A program made the translations under genes and the position numbers. This document shows positions 24,936-33,648 of a DNA stretch of 64,000 bases, one piece after another. The notes beneath the pieces were generated by a model. It saw nothing but the letters and a program-made list of their open reading frames with translations. It was not told the origin of the DNA and did no database searches. The number at the start of each line of letters is the position of its first letter. Position 1 is the stretch's first letter. Source of the stretch: Sphingomonas gilva (lineage in GTDB: Bacteria > Pseudomonadota > Alphaproteobacteria > Sphingomonadales > Sphingomonadaceae); assembly GCF_003515075.1 (NCBI RefSeq), contig NZ_QWLV01000002.1:62001-126000 (forward strand), written 5' to 3'.

Positions 24936-25598
24936 TTACCGCGTCGCGTTGTAGCGCAACTGCTCCTGGGTCAGCTGGAAGCCGACGAGCACCTCGAAGC
25001 TCGCGCGCAGCACCGCCTGGCGCACCGCGGGCAGCGACAGCGGATCGATCGCCGCGTCGGGATCGCCCACCTCGCGCTTGCGGGTGATCTGCTCCTCGAT
25101 GTCGTCGGGAAGCTCGGCGGCGGCGCGATCGACCGACGCGCCCGCCGAGATCGAGGTCTGCGCGCGCGCCTCGCCCGCGGCGAAGTTCAGCACCACCTGG
25201 CCGGTGCGCTTGGCGACGACGGCGTTGCCGCCCTGGATCACCGCGGTGAAATAGGGGAGCGTCACCGCCCTCGCCGCGCCCACGTCGCGACGCAGCGCGA
25301 TGACGTCGAACGTCACGCCGGTGACGATCTCGCTGCCGCCCTCGCCGCAGGTCGAGCGGACATTGGTGATCGTCGCGGTCACGTCGATCGCGCTCGCCAG
25401 CGTCGAGTTCGCCGGATCGAACAGCGTCACGTCGCCGGTGCCCGCCGGCACGCCCACGGCCGGGCAGGCGGACCGGATCTGCGTAATGCCGCCATCGACG
25501 ATGTCACCGGTGCCCGCGCAGCCCGCCAGGGCGAGAGCGGCGGCCGAAAGCGAAAGGAGGATCTTGGGGCTGGGCACGGGGACGCAATTCCTTCGCAC
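24936..25598 (-). CDS. Putative outer-membrane or periplasmic lipoprotein, unknown function
   Basis: A 220-residue protein with a lipoprotein signal: a basic start, hydrophobic [14 protein letters not shown] with a LAGC lipobox (Cys27), then GTGDIVDGG. The mature part is beta-rich ([36 protein letters not shown]) followed by a helical acidic region and [20 protein letters not shown]. No Asp follows the lipid-anchored Cys, so outer-membrane sorting is likely. I cannot name a family. It is divergent from ispH with a 66-bp gap. Confidence 0.8.
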   Translation of the reverse strand: MRRNCVPVPSPKILLSLSAAALALAGCAGTGDIVDGGITQIRSACPAVGVPAGTGDVTLFDPANSTLASAIDVTATITNVRSTCGEGGSEIVTGVTFDVIALRRDVGAARAVTLPYFTAVIQGGNAVVAKRTGQVVLNFAAGEARAQTSISAGASVDRAAAELPDDIEEQITRKREVGDPDAAIDPLSLPAVRQAVLRASFEVLVGFQLTQEQLRYNATR

Positions 25599-25664
25599 AA
25601 AAAGATGGGCGATGCTTTAGGGTCCGGGTTCCGCGCGCGCAAGCAATCGCGTATGGGCGGGCGC

Positions 25665-26624
25665 ATGAACGCCCAAGCCGCCGCCAAGCCCGTGCTCGAA
25701 CTGCTGATCGCCGCGCCGCGGGGTTTCTGCGCCGGCGTCGACCGGGCGATCCGCATCGTCGAGCTGGCGATCGAGAAATATGGCGCGCCGGTCTATGTGC
25801 GGCACGAGATCGTCCACAACCGCTATGTCGTCGACGATCTGAAGGCCAAGGGCGCGGTGTTCGTCGAGGAGCTGGACGACGTGCCGGACGGCGTGCCGGT
25901 GGTGTTCTCCGCGCACGGCGTGCCAAAGGCGGTGCCGCACAAGGCGGCCGAGCGCGGCCTCAACTATCTCGACGCCACCTGCCCGCTGGTCAGCAAGGTC
26001 CATCGTCAGGCCGAGCGGCTGGTCGCGGCGGGGCGGCACATCGTCTTCATCGGCCATAGGGGTCATCCCGAGGTGATCGGCACCTTCGGCCAGGTGCCCG
26101 AAGGATCGATGACGCTGATCGAGACCGAGGCCGATGTCGCTGCGCTTTCGCCCGCCGATCCGGACAATCTCGCCTTTCTGACGCAGACGACGCTGTCGGT
26201 CGACGACACCGCCGCCATCGTCCGCACGTTGCAGACGCGCTTCCCAAGCATCCAGGCGCCGCGCGGCGAGGATATCTGCTACGCCACCTCGAACCGCCAG
26301 ACCGCGGTCAAGGCGATCGCCTCTTCGGTCGATCTGGTGCTGGTGATCGGCGCGCCCAATTCGTCCAATTCGGTCCGCCTGGTCGAGGTCGCCGAGCGGC
26401 AGGGCACCGACGCCAGGCTGATCCAGCGCGCCGCCGACATCGATTTCGACTGGCTGCGCGGCGTCGGCACGGTGGGCATCACCGCGGGCGCCTCCGCCCC
26501 TGAACTGCTGGTGCGCGAGGTCGTCGACCATCTCGCCACGCGCTTCGAGGTGACCGAGCGCGAAGTCGAGATGATGGCCGAGAACATGGCGTTCAAGCTC
26601 CCCCGCGGCCTCGAAGCCGCCTGA
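25665..26624 (+). CDS. ispH: 4-hydroxy-3-methylbut-2-enyl diphosphate reductase
   Basis: A 319-residue iron-sulfur enzyme of the last MEP-pathway step, making IPP and DMAPP. The three cluster cysteines are in [24 protein letters not shown] and [12 protein letters not shown]; the catalytic Glu region is [15 protein letters not shown] 25665 is chosen; another ATG four codons upstream (25653) is also possible. It is followed after 10 bases by thrB and then rnhA, so the three form an operon of unrelated housekeeping functions. Confidence 0.96.
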   Translation: MNAQAAAKPVLELLIAAPRGFCAGVDRAIRIVELAIEKYGAPVYVRHEIVHNRYVVDDLKAKGAVFVEELDDVPDGVPVVFSAHGVPKAVPHKAAERGLNYLDATCPLVSKVHRQAERLVAAGRHIVFIGHRGHPEVIGTFGQVPEGSMTLIETEADVAALSPADPDNLAFLTQTTLSVDDTAAIVRTLQTRFPSIQAPRGEDICYATSNRQTAVKAIASSVDLVLVIGAPNSSNSVRLVEVAERQGTDARLIQRAADIDFDWLRGVGTVGITAGASAPELLVREVVDHLATRFEVTEREVEMMAENMAFKLPRGLEAA

Positions 26625-26634
26625 GCGAAGCGGG

Positions 26635-27588
26635 ATGGCGGTTTATACCCACGTCTCGGCGGAGGCGCTCGAAGCGTTGCTGGCGCGCTACGATGTCGGC
26701 GAACTGGTCAGCGCCAAGGGCATCGCCGAGGGTGTCGAGAACAGCAACTATCTGGTCGACACGACCCGGGCGCGCTTCATCCTGACGCTGTACGAAAAGC
26801 GCGTCGATGCGGGCGACCTGCCCTTCTTCCTTGCGCTGCTCGATCATCTGGCGGAGCGCGGCAACCCGGTGCCGCGTGCGATCCCCGATCGGGCGGGCGT
26901 GCAGGTGCAGACGGTCGAGGGGCGCCCCGCGTGCCTGATCGAATTCCTGCCGGGCGTGTCGCTGTCGCACCCGACCCCAAGGCAGGCGGCAAGCGCGGGC
27001 CGCGCGCTGGGTGCGATGCACGCGGCGCTCCGCGACTTCACGCCGACGCGGCCCAATGGGCTGGGCGTCGATGCCTGGCGGCCGCTGCTCAACCGCTGCA
27101 GCGGCGATCTGGACCAAATCGCGCCGGACCTGTTCGCCACGATCTCGGCCGCATTGGACGATGTGGAGCGCGATTGGCCGCGCTCGCTCCCCACCGGCAC
27201 GATCCATGCCGATCTGTTCCCCGACAATGTGCTGGTGCGCGGCGACAGCGTGAGCGGGCTGATCGACTTCTATTTCGCCTGCACCGACATTCGCGCCTAT
27301 GATCTGGCCGTCACCCATTCCGCCTGGGCGTTCGACGCGACCGGCGCGCCGGTAGACGCCGGCGTGGGCGCGAATATCCTGGGCGGCTACGCTTCCGCCT
27401 TCGGGCTGAGCAGCGAGGAGCGCGCGGCGCTGCCGATACTCGCGCGCGGCGCCTGCATCCGCTTCCTGCTGACCCGCGCCTGGGATTGGCTGAACACCCC
27501 CGCCGACGCGCTCGTCACCCGGAAGGATCCGGTCGCCTATCTGCGGCGGCTGGAATGGTATCGCGCCAATCCGGGCTGCTTCGCATGA
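26635..27588 (+). CDS. thrB: Homoserine kinase, aminoglycoside-phosphotransferase fold
   Basis: A 317-residue kinase of threonine biosynthesis, of the APH-fold type common in Alphaproteobacteria rather than the GHMP type. The start [20 protein letters not shown], the substrate loop [13 protein letters not shown], the catalytic [13 protein letters not shown] and the metal-binding [11 protein letters not shown] are all present. Full length. The stop overlaps the rnhA start by ATGA. Confidence 0.95.
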   Translation: MAVYTHVSAEALEALLARYDVGELVSAKGIAEGVENSNYLVDTTRARFILTLYEKRVDAGDLPFFLALLDHLAERGNPVPRAIPDRAGVQVQTVEGRPACLIEFLPGVSLSHPTPRQAASAGRALGAMHAALRDFTPTRPNGLGVDAWRPLLNRCSGDLDQIAPDLFATISAALDDVERDWPRSLPTGTIHADLFPDNVLVRGDSVSGLIDFYFACTDIRAYDLAVTHSAWAFDATGAPVDAGVGANILGGYASAFGLSSEERAALPILARGACIRFLLTRAWDWLNTPADALVTRKDPVAYLRRLEWYRANPGCFA

Positions 27589-28040
27589 CCGAGCTTCCCC
27601 ATGTCGAGATCGCCACCGATGGCGCGTGCAAGGGCAATCCGGGACCGGGCGGCTGGGGCGCGATCATCCGGTCGGGCGCGCGCGAGAAGGAACTGTCCGG
27701 CGGCGAGGCGCTGACCACCAACAACCGCATGGAGATGACGGCGGTCATCGAGGCGCTGGGCGCGCTCAAGAAGCCGTGCCGCGTGACGCTTTCCACCGAC
27801 AGCCGCTATGTGATGGACGGCATGACCAAGTGGATGCACGGCTGGCTGAAGAACAGCTGGCGCACCGCCGACAAGAAGCCGGTCAAGAACGCCGATCTGT
27901 GGCAGGCGCTATGGGCGGCGGCGAAGCCCCACCGCATCGAATGGGTGTGGGTGCGCGGTCACAACGGCCATCCCGACAACGAGCGCGCCGACAGGCTCGC
28001 CTGCGATGCGGCGTTGGCGCAGAGGCCGCGGGTGGCCTAG
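27585..28040 (+). CDS. rnhA: Ribonuclease HI
   Basis: A 151-residue endonuclease removing RNA from RNA/DNA hybrids. The DEDD active site is visible: Asp in [18 protein letters not shown], Glu in [13 protein letters not shown], Asp in [11 protein letters not shown], and Asp in [12 protein letters not shown], with the handle region [15 protein letters not shown] 27585 overlaps the thrB stop. The TAG stop lies inside CTAGGGTCCAAAC, a copy of the end of the MITE-like element that begins 45 bases further on. Confidence 0.96.
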   Translation: MTELPHVEIATDGACKGNPGPGGWGAIIRSGAREKELSGGEALTTNNRMEMTAVIEALGALKKPCRVTLSTDSRYVMDGMTKWMHGWLKNSWRTADKKPVKNADLWQALWAAAKPHRIEWVWVRGHNGHPDNERADRLACDAALAQRPRVA

Positions 28041-28049
28041 GGTCCAAAC
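28037..28049. repeat. Extra copy of the MITE end at the rnhA stop codon
   Basis: CTAGGGTCCAAAC is identical to the first 13 bases of the inverted repeat at 28085. It contains the rnhA stop codon. It may be a footprint of an earlier insertion or a second, mostly lost element. Confidence 0.6.
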
Positions 28050-28084
28050 CCAAGGCGCCGGACTCGACTTGGTCGCGATCGACA

Positions 28085-28359
28085 CTAGGGTCCAAACTCA
28101 ATTAGAACAGGGATCGTGATCGCCCGTGGAAGACCGCCGACAAGGAGCGCAGCGCAGTCGCGTAGCCGAAGCTACGCGCAAGCAAGCGACGACGCTCGGC
28201 GGTCTTCCACGGGCGACCGCCTCCGGCGGCGGGCGGCTTTTGGTGCCATGCGGCGTTGCGCGTCGGTCACGATGCTATGGCATCGCTCCCTCCTTGCTCC
28301 TAGCCTGGCGCCAAAATCCGCTCCGTCACGACCCTGTTCTAATTGAGTTTGGACCCTAG
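28085..28359. mobile_element. MITE-like element with 28-bp perfect terminal inverted repeats
   Basis: The 28 bases 28085-28112 (CTAGGGTCCAAACTCAATTA, then GAACAGGG) are the exact reverse complement of 28332-28359. Inside, 28121-28140 and 28196-28215 form a 20-bp perfect inverted repeat, and GCGTAGC/GCTACGC a hairpin at 28160-28177. No transposase is encoded. The outermost CTAG would fit a TA or CTAG target duplication, as used by IS630- or IS5-type transposases. It fills the 352-bp gene-free stretch between rnhA and the thiolase. Confidence 0.8.
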
Positions 28360-28392
28360 ATCAGCGGCAGCACATCCACCGGAGCCCACGCC

Positions 28393-29580
28393 ATGAACGC
28401 CGATCCCGTCGTCATCCTGTCCTATGCCCGCACCCCGATGGGCTCGTTCCAGGGCAGCCTCGCGGGCGCGTCGGCGACCGATCTGGGCGCGACCGCGGTC
28501 AGGGCGGCGGTCGAGCGCGCGGGGGTGGACGGCGAGGATGTCGAGCGCATCTATATGGGCTGCGTGCTTCCCGCCGGGCTCGGCCAGGCGCCGGCGCGGC
28601 AGGCGGCGCTCAAGGCCGGGCTGCCCCAGTCGGTCGAGGCGACGACGGTCAACAAGATGTGCGGCAGCGGCATGCAGGCGGCGATCATGGGCGCGGAAGC
28701 GCTCGCCGCCGGATCGGTCGACCTGCTCGTCGCGGGCGGGATGGAGAGCATGACCAATGCGCCCTATCTGCTCGCCAAGCATCGCGGCGGCGCGCGCATC
28801 GGGCATGACCGGATCATCGATTCGATGTTCCTCGACGGGCTGGAGGACGCCTATGAGCCCGGCCGCGCGATGGGCAGCTTCGCCGAGGAGACCGCGGGCG
28901 AATATCAGTTCACGCGGGAAGCGCAGGACGATTACGCCATCGCCTCGCTCACCCGCGCACAAGAGGCGCAGAAATCGGGAGGCTTCGATCGCGAGATCGT
29001 GGCCGTGGAGGTCAGGACCCGCAAAGGCGTGGAGACGGTCGACAAGGACGAGCAGCCGCTGAAGGGCGACGCGTCCAAGATCCCCGGTCTCAAGCCCGCC
29101 TTCGCCAAGGACGGCACGATCACCGCCGCCAACGCCTCCTCCATCTCGGACGGCGCCGCCGCGCTGGTGATGGCGCGCGAGAGCGTCGCGAACGCGAAGG
29201 GCCTGAAGCCCGTCGCCCGCATCGTCGCCACCGCCGCGCATGCGCACCAGCCGGCGAAATTCACCACCGCGCCGGTCAACGCGATGCAGAAGGTGCTCGA
29301 CAAGGCGGGCTGGTCGGCCGGCGATGTCGATCTGTTCGAGGTCAACGAGGCGTTCGCCTGCGTGTCGATGATCGCGATGCGCGATCTCGGCATCGATCAC
29401 GCCAAGGTGAACGTCAACGGCGGGGCGACCGCGCTTGGCCATCCCATCGGCGCATCGGGCGCGCGGATCATGGCGACGCTGATCGCCGCCCTGCAGAACC
29501 GCGGCCTCAAGCGCGGCGTCGCGAGCCTGTGCATCGGCGGCGGCGAGGCGACCGCGGTGGCGCTGGAATTGGTCGACTAA
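28393..29580 (+). CDS. Acetyl-CoA C-acetyltransferase (thiolase)
   Basis: A 395-residue thiolase, full length. Catalytic residues: Cys in VNKMCGSGMQAAIMG, His in GATALGHPIGASGAR and Cys in SLCIGGGEATAV. The CGSGMQA motif and size favour a biosynthetic-type acetoacetyl-CoA thiolase (PhaA/AtoB group), which could supply PHA synthesis or ketone-body and isoleucine metabolism; specificity is inference. A Shine-Dalgarno is weak; ATG 28393 (MNADPVVILSYARTPMG) fits the family start. The MITE-like element ends 33 bases upstream and may affect its promoter. Confidence 0.95.
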   Translation: MNADPVVILSYARTPMGSFQGSLAGASATDLGATAVRAAVERAGVDGEDVERIYMGCVLPAGLGQAPARQAALKAGLPQSVEATTVNKMCGSGMQAAIMGAEALAAGSVDLLVAGGMESMTNAPYLLAKHRGGARIGHDRIIDSMFLDGLEDAYEPGRAMGSFAEETAGEYQFTREAQDDYAIASLTRAQEAQKSGGFDREIVAVEVRTRKGVETVDKDEQPLKGDASKIPGLKPAFAKDGTITAANASSISDGAAALVMARESVANAKGLKPVARIVATAAHAHQPAKFTTAPVNAMQKVLDKAGWSAGDVDLFEVNEAFACVSMIAMRDLGIDHAKVNVNGGATALGHPIGASGARIMATLIAALQNRGLKRGVASLCIGGGEATAVALELVD

Positions 29581-29584
29581 TCCC

Positions 29585-29676
29585 CGTCGCCCCTGCGCAG
29601 GCAGGGGCCTCAGGCGGCGCATGCGGAATTCGGATGTGCCACGAACCCAGCGGCCCCTGCCTGCGCAGGGGCGACG
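29585..29676. repeat. Palindromic repeat family B, copy 6
   Basis: Arms CGTCGCCCCTGCGCAGGCAG and TGCCTGCGCAGGGGCGACG with a loop containing GGATGTGCCACGAACCCAG. It separates the convergent thiolase and SH3-protein genes. Confidence 0.9.
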
Positions 29677-29680
29677 GTTG

Positions 29681-30169
29681 CTACTCCACGACCTCGCCAG
29701 CCTCGACGCCCCAGAGGTGCGCCACCTCGATATAGCCCGCGCGCCCGCGCACGTCGAAGCGGCACCAGCCGTCCTCGCAGTCGCTGATGCGGCCGATCAC
29801 CTTGGGCTCGACCCGCCACAGCACGCGCGCGCCCCGCCGGGGCTCCTCGACCAGCGTGCGGATCTCGCCGCCGCGCACCATCGCGGTGCGCGTGTCGCTC
29901 AGCAGATTGGCCTGCATCCAGCCGATCGTGCCGTCGGGGTCCTCGATCTTGCGCCAGTGCGGATAGGTCTCGACCACGCGCACCGGCAGGCCGCTTCGCA
30001 CATAGAGCCAGTCGACCGGATAGTTGCGGCCCGGCCCGGTGCGCATCCGCGCCTCGCCCGCGCCGATCGAGGCGAAATAGGGCGCCTTGCGCGCCTGCGC
30101 CCATGCCTGCCCCACACTCGCGGCCATCGCGATCCCCACCGCGAGCCCGATCACCCGTTTCGCCCTCAT
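29681..30169 (-). CDS. Exported bacterial SH3-domain protein
   Basis: A 162-residue protein with a signal peptide (RVIGLAVGIAMAASVGQAWA) followed by SH3-like repeats: ARMRTGPGRNYPVDWLYVRS, GLPVRVVETYPHWRKIEDPD and, after a linker, CEDGWCRFDVRGRAGYIEVAHLWG. This is the PF06347-type SH3 found in periplasmic proteins of Alphaproteobacteria, thought to bind cell-wall or partner proteins. A Cys pair (DCEDGWC) may form a disulfide. It is divergent from the 2-hydroxyacid dehydrogenase gene. Confidence 0.88.
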   Translation of the reverse strand: MRAKRVIGLAVGIAMAASVGQAWAQARKAPYFASIGAGEARMRTGPGRNYPVDWLYVRSGLPVRVVETYPHWRKIEDPDGTIGWMQANLLSDTRTAMVRGGEIRTLVEEPRRGARVLWRVEPKVIGRISDCEDGWCRFDVRGRAGYIEVAHLWGVEAGEVVE

Positions 30170-30242
30170 GGCCCCTCAATGCGACAGCCGGGCCGCCGCT
30201 TCAACCCATCGCTTGACGCATGGCCCCCGAAACCCCAATCGA

Positions 30243-31244
30243 ATGGCGATGACAATGGAGCGCCACGCCAGGCCCAGGGTGGTCGTCACCCGCGAGCTGC
30301 CCGACGCGGCGATGCGTCGAATGGCGGACCTGTTCGACGCCGCGCTCAACCGCGACGACCGCGCGATGTCCGCCGACGAGCTGCGCGCCGCCGTGGCGGA
30401 CTGCGACGTGCTCGTCCCCACCGTCACCGACCAGATCGACGCCGCGCTGATCGAGGCGGCGGGCCCGCGCCTCAAGCTGATCGCCAATTACGGCGCGGGG
30501 GTGAACCATATCGACCTGAAGGCAGCGCGAAAGAAGGGCATCATCGTCACCAACACGCCGGGCGTGCTGACCGAGGACACCGCGGACATGGTGATGGCGC
30601 TGATCCTCGCGGTGCCGCGCCGCCTGGCCGAGGGCGAGAAGCTCGTCCGCTCGGGTCAGTGGAAAGGTTGGAGCCCCGGCGGGATGCTCGGCCACCGCAT
30701 CGGCGGCAAGGCGCTGGGGATCGTCGGGCTGGGCCGCATCGGCCGCGCGGTGGCGCGCCGCGCGCGCGCCTTCGGCCTGTCGATCCACTATCACAACCGC
30801 CACCGCCTGCCCGCCATCGCCGAGGAGGAGGTCGGCGCCGTCTGGCACGAGCACCTCGACGAGATGCTGAGGGCGGTGGACATCCTGACGATCCACACCC
30901 CGCGCAACGCCGACAGCGAGAACCTGATCGACGCGCGCCGCATCGGCCTGCTCCGCCGCCACGTCTATCTGATCAACGCCTCGCGCGGCGGCATCGTCGA
31001 CGAAGAGGCGCTGGTAGAGGCGCTGGAGGCGGGCCGGCTGGCGGGCGCGGGACTCGACGTGTGGCAGCACGAGCCGGAGATCGACCCGCGCCTGCTCGCC
31101 CTCCCCAACGTCGTGATGACCCCGCACATGGGCAGCGCCACCTATGAGGGCCGCGAGGCGACCGGCGAGAAGGTGATCCAGAACATCCGCGTCTGGGCCG
31201 ACGGGCACAGGCCGCCGGACCAGGTGCTGGAGGGGTGGGTTTAA
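30243..31244 (+). CDS. D-2-hydroxyacid dehydrogenase (glyoxylate/hydroxypyruvate reductase type)
   Basis: A 333-residue NAD(P)-dependent dehydrogenase. The NAD-binding loop is GIVGLGRIGRAVARRARAF; catalytic Arg lies in NASRGGIVDEEAL, Glu in WQHEPEIDPRL and His in TPHMGSATYEGR. It resembles the glyoxylate/D-glycerate dehydrogenases. Three in-frame ATGs occur at 30243, 30249 and 30255; none has a convincing Shine-Dalgarno, and I keep the first. It runs convergently into the ParDE pair, stopping 4 bases from it in overlap with parE. Confidence 0.92.
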   Translation: MAMTMERHARPRVVVTRELPDAAMRRMADLFDAALNRDDRAMSADELRAAVADCDVLVPTVTDQIDAALIEAAGPRLKLIANYGAGVNHIDLKAARKKGIIVTNTPGVLTEDTADMVMALILAVPRRLAEGEKLVRSGQWKGWSPGGMLGHRIGGKALGIVGLGRIGRAVARRARAFGLSIHYHNRHRLPAIAEEEVGAVWHEHLDEMLRAVDILTIHTPRNADSENLIDARRIGLLRRHVYLINASRGGIVDEEALVEALEAGRLAGAGLDVWQHEPEIDPRLLALPNVVMTPHMGSATYEGREATGEKVIQNIRVWADGHRPPDQVLEGWV

Positions 31245-31558
31245 GGTTCGTCGGCGAACGCCTGCCGCACGCGATCTAGCTGATGCATCTGCTGATGCAG
31301 AATCGCCACGACTCTGACGGTCCCGTCAGAGACACGCCAATATATAAAATGGGCTCCACTTCGACAGAAATAGCCATCAACACCTATGTCCGCCGCGACA
31401 GCCCGCCAAGGTACTTGCCTGGCGGCTATCCGTTCGATCGCGTCCAGCAGCGAATCGGAATAAGTGTCGGCTTGCTTCACGCCCCAACGGCGGAAAGTAT
31501 AGTCGTAGATGTCCTCCAGTTGCGCCATGGCAGCGGGAGCGATGGTAGCTCTTGTCAC
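31241..31558 (-). CDS. ParE/RelE-family toxin
   Basis: A 105-residue type II toxin of the RelE/ParE fold, from GTG 31558, in GTGA overlap with the antitoxin stop. Family features: APAAMAQLEDIYDYTFRRWG, TYSDSLLDAIERIAA, the HFIYWRVSDGTVRVVAILH strand-rich core and the terminal helix with Gln/Asp-rich HQQMHQLDRVRQAF. ParE proteins poison DNA gyrase, RelE proteins cut mRNA; the MHQLDR ending favours the ParE side. Its 3' end overlaps the stop of the convergent dehydrogenase gene. Confidence 0.9.
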   Translation of the reverse strand: MTRATIAPAAMAQLEDIYDYTFRRWGVKQADTYSDSLLDAIERIAARQVPWRAVAADIGVDGYFCRSGAHFIYWRVSDGTVRVVAILHQQMHQLDRVRQAFADEP

Positions 31559-31806
31559 GCGTAACGCTTTTTCATGCGCGCACGGAACTCATCGGCATCG
31601 AAAGGCAGGAATTCGCTGTCGGGTGTCGCGAACGCCGCCTGTAGTTCGGCTTTTAACGCCTGGAAACGCTCTTCTTCGGCACGGGCTCGATCCTTCCGGA
31701 TCAAATCACGGACATACTCGCTGACATTCTCATAAGCGCCGTACTCGCCGACATTTTCGGCGACATGATCCTCAAGTATTCCACTCAGACGCACGTTCAA
31801 CGTCAT
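31555..31806 (-). CDS. ParD-like antitoxin
   Basis: An 83-residue antitoxin beginning MTLNVRLSGILEDHVAENV. The N-terminal ~45 residues form a ribbon-helix-helix DNA-binding domain (ENVSEYVRDLIRKDRAR), and the C-terminal part is acidic/aromatic and would wrap the toxin (PDSEFLPFDADEFRARMKKR). An RBS (AGGAG) lies upstream. The operator-like inverted repeat just upstream fits autoregulation by the ParDE complex. Confidence 0.9.
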   Translation of the reverse strand: MTLNVRLSGILEDHVAENVGEYGAYENVSEYVRDLIRKDRARAEEERFQALKAELQAAFATPDSEFLPFDADEFRARMKKRYA

Positions 31807-31825
31807 CGGCACCGCACGACACTCC

Positions 31826-31854
31826 TGTCCACTTAAATCCTCATAATGTGGACA
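31826..31854 (-). promoter_or_regulatory. Candidate ParD operator/promoter
   Basis: On the antitoxin strand TGTCCAC (31854-31848) and GTGGACA (31832-31826) form a 7-bp perfect inverted repeat with 15 bases between, and ATTATG between them resembles a -10 box. It lies 20 bases upstream of the antitoxin start, the usual place for ribbon-helix-helix autoregulation. Confidence 0.6.
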
Positions 31855-31960
31855 AGAATAGGCTTCAACCGGATCGGATGCAAGCGAGGTCTGCCAAGAT
31901 GAGGAACCGGCACGCGGTGCCCACCGTTGGAAATGATGGAGCCACTTCGGAGAGCCCATC

Positions 31961-32170
31961 ATGAAGACGCATGTCCCCCTCGCCCTTCTCGCCGCCGTCG
32001 GCCTCGCCGGCTGCTCGAGCAATATCGTCGAGGGCGCCGCGATCGGCGCGGCCGGCGGCGCGGCGGTCGGGGCGCTGAGCGATGATGTGAGCGTGGAGGA
32101 AGGCGCAGCCGTCGGCGGCGTGGGCGGCGCGGCGGTGGGCGCCGCAACCGCCGATCCCGACCCCGACTGA
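31961..32170 (+). CDS. Small glycine-zipper lipoprotein
   Basis: A 69-residue protein starting MKTHVPLALLAAVGLAGCSS with a lipobox LAGC (Cys18). The mature peptide contains two glycine-zipper segments (EGAAIGAAGGAAVGAL and EGAAVGGVGGAAVGAATA), as in small outer-membrane lipoproteins of the entericidin/OmpA-zipper style. It ends DPDPD, two bases before the converging nitronate monooxygenase-like gene stop. Function unknown; membrane-stress or structural roles are known for some relatives. Confidence 0.8.
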   Translation: MKTHVPLALLAAVGLAGCSSNIVEGAAIGAAGGAAVGALSDDVSVEEGAAVGGVGGAAVGAATADPDPD

Positions 32171-33604
32171 TCAATCCCCGGTCAGGATCCGGTCCACCAG
32201 CTGCTTCACCGTCGGCACGAAGCCGTTCGAATAGAAGGGATCGCGCTTGAAGTTGTAGGCGCCGTGACCGGCGAACATCAGGTTCTGGTCGATCGGGCCG
32301 CCATGGGCGATGTCCTGCAGCGTTTTCTGGATGCAGAAAGATCGCGGATCGGCGAGGCGGCCGGTCGAGTTGGTCTCCGTATCCGCCCATGACGAGAAGG
32401 CGCACTGGCTGAGGCAGCCCATGCAATCGGCCTGGTCCTTGCGGATCATTGTTTTTTCTTCGGGAGTTACGAATACCAGTGTGTTATCCGGCGTCTTCAA
32501 TGCGTCGACATAGCCGAGACCGTACCATTCGCGCGCGCGCAGCAGGTCGTTCTTGGTCACCCAGAAATTCTTGCCCTTCACCCCCACGTCGAGCTGGTGG
32601 GTATGGTCCCCCGCCTGCTGGGTGGAGAAGGGCACCTGCCGTTCCGATCGCGCCTCCAGCTCACGCAGGAAGGGGTTGCGCACCGCGGATGAATAGAAGC
32701 CGGTGGGCGAGAAGCGGTGCAGCAGCACCTCGCCTTCCTCGATATCGGTCAGCTTGTCCTTCCACCCTTGCGGGATCGGGCTTTCCTGGGTGAGCAGCGG
32801 CCGCGTGCCGAACTGGAAGGCGATCTGGCCAAGCTCGGGATTGTCGATCCAGTCGTTCCAGTCCCTCAGATACCAGACACCCCCCGCCATCACGATCGGC
32901 ACCTCGTCCGAGATGCCGCCCTCGCGCATCACCTCGCGCAGCTCCTTGACGCGCGGATAGGGATCCTGCGGCTTGAGCGGGTCCTCCGCGTTGCTGAGGC
33001 CGTTATGCCCGCCGGCCAGCCAGGGATCCTCATAGACCACCGCCGCGAGCCATTCGGACGCCTTGGAATAGGCGCGTTTCCACAGCGCGCGGAACGCCCG
33101 GCCCGAGCTGACGATGGGCAGGTAGCTGACATTGTAGGAGGCCGCGATCTCGGAGAGCTTGTACGGCATCCCCGCGCCGCAGGTGACGCCGGCGACCAGC
33201 CCGCGGGTGCGTTCGAGCACGCCGTGCAGCACGCGCTGCGCGCCCCCCATTTCCCACAGCACGTTGATGTTGATCGCGCCCTTGCCGCCGGCAATCTCGA
33301 ACGCGCGCTTCACCTGCTGCACCGCGCCTTCGATGGCGTAGTTGATCAGCTCCTCGTGCCGCTCGCGCCGGGTGAGCGCGTGGTAGATCTGCGGGATGAT
33401 CTTGCCATCGGGATCATAGCTGTCGGCGTTGACCGCGCTGACCGTGCCGATGCCGCCCGCCGCCGCCCACGCGCCCGCGGAGGCGTGGTTGGTCGCGGCG
33501 ACGCCCTTCCCGCCTTCCACCAGCGGCCAGACCTCCTGGCCGTTATAGACGATGGGTTTGAGGCCTTTGAACACGAACATCTCCGACACATGGCTATCGC
33601 CCAC
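32171..33604 (-). CDS. Nitronate monooxygenase-like flavin oxidoreductase with Cys cluster
   Basis: About 477 residues in the NAD(P)H-dependent flavin oxidoreductase/2-nitropropane dioxygenase barrel family. Core features: WPLVEGGKGVAATNHASAGAW, GVTCGAGMPYKLSEIAA, DPWLAGGHNGLSNAEDP, and IVMAGGVWYLRDWNDW, GQIAFQFGTRPLL for the phosphate site. Members I know are about 320-360 residues; the extra C-terminal ~130 residues hold a Cys motif DCMGCLSQCAFSSW, possibly a metal or Fe-S site. Start GTG 33604, GTG 33589 and ATG 33580 are all possible. No partner gene suggests a substrate. Confidence 0.85.
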   Translation of the reverse strand: MGDSHVSEMFVFKGLKPIVYNGQEVWPLVEGGKGVAATNHASAGAWAAAGGIGTVSAVNADSYDPDGKIIPQIYHALTRRERHEELINYAIEGAVQQVKRAFEIAGGKGAININVLWEMGGAQRVLHGVLERTRGLVAGVTCGAGMPYKLSEIAASYNVSYLPIVSSGRAFRALWKRAYSKASEWLAAVVYEDPWLAGGHNGLSNAEDPLKPQDPYPRVKELREVMREGGISDEVPIVMAGGVWYLRDWNDWIDNPELGQIAFQFGTRPLLTQESPIPQGWKDKLTDIEEGEVLLHRFSPTGFYSSAVRNPFLRELEARSERQVPFSTQQAGDHTHQLDVGVKGKNFWVTKNDLLRAREWYGLGYVDALKTPDNTLVFVTPEEKTMIRKDQADCMGCLSQCAFSSWADTETNSTGRLADPRSFCIQKTLQDIAHGGPIDQNLMFAGHGAYNFKRDPFYSNGFVPTVKQLVDRILTGD

Positions 33605-33648
33605 CCCTATAGAGCAAGCAGGCTGCCGCGCGACATATTTACGTTACG

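Noticed and set aside
28085..28359. The inverted-repeat element as a plain transcription terminator
   Set aside because: The 28-bp exact ends are 220 bp apart with several nested inverted repeats inside; this fits a mobile element better than a hairpin terminator.
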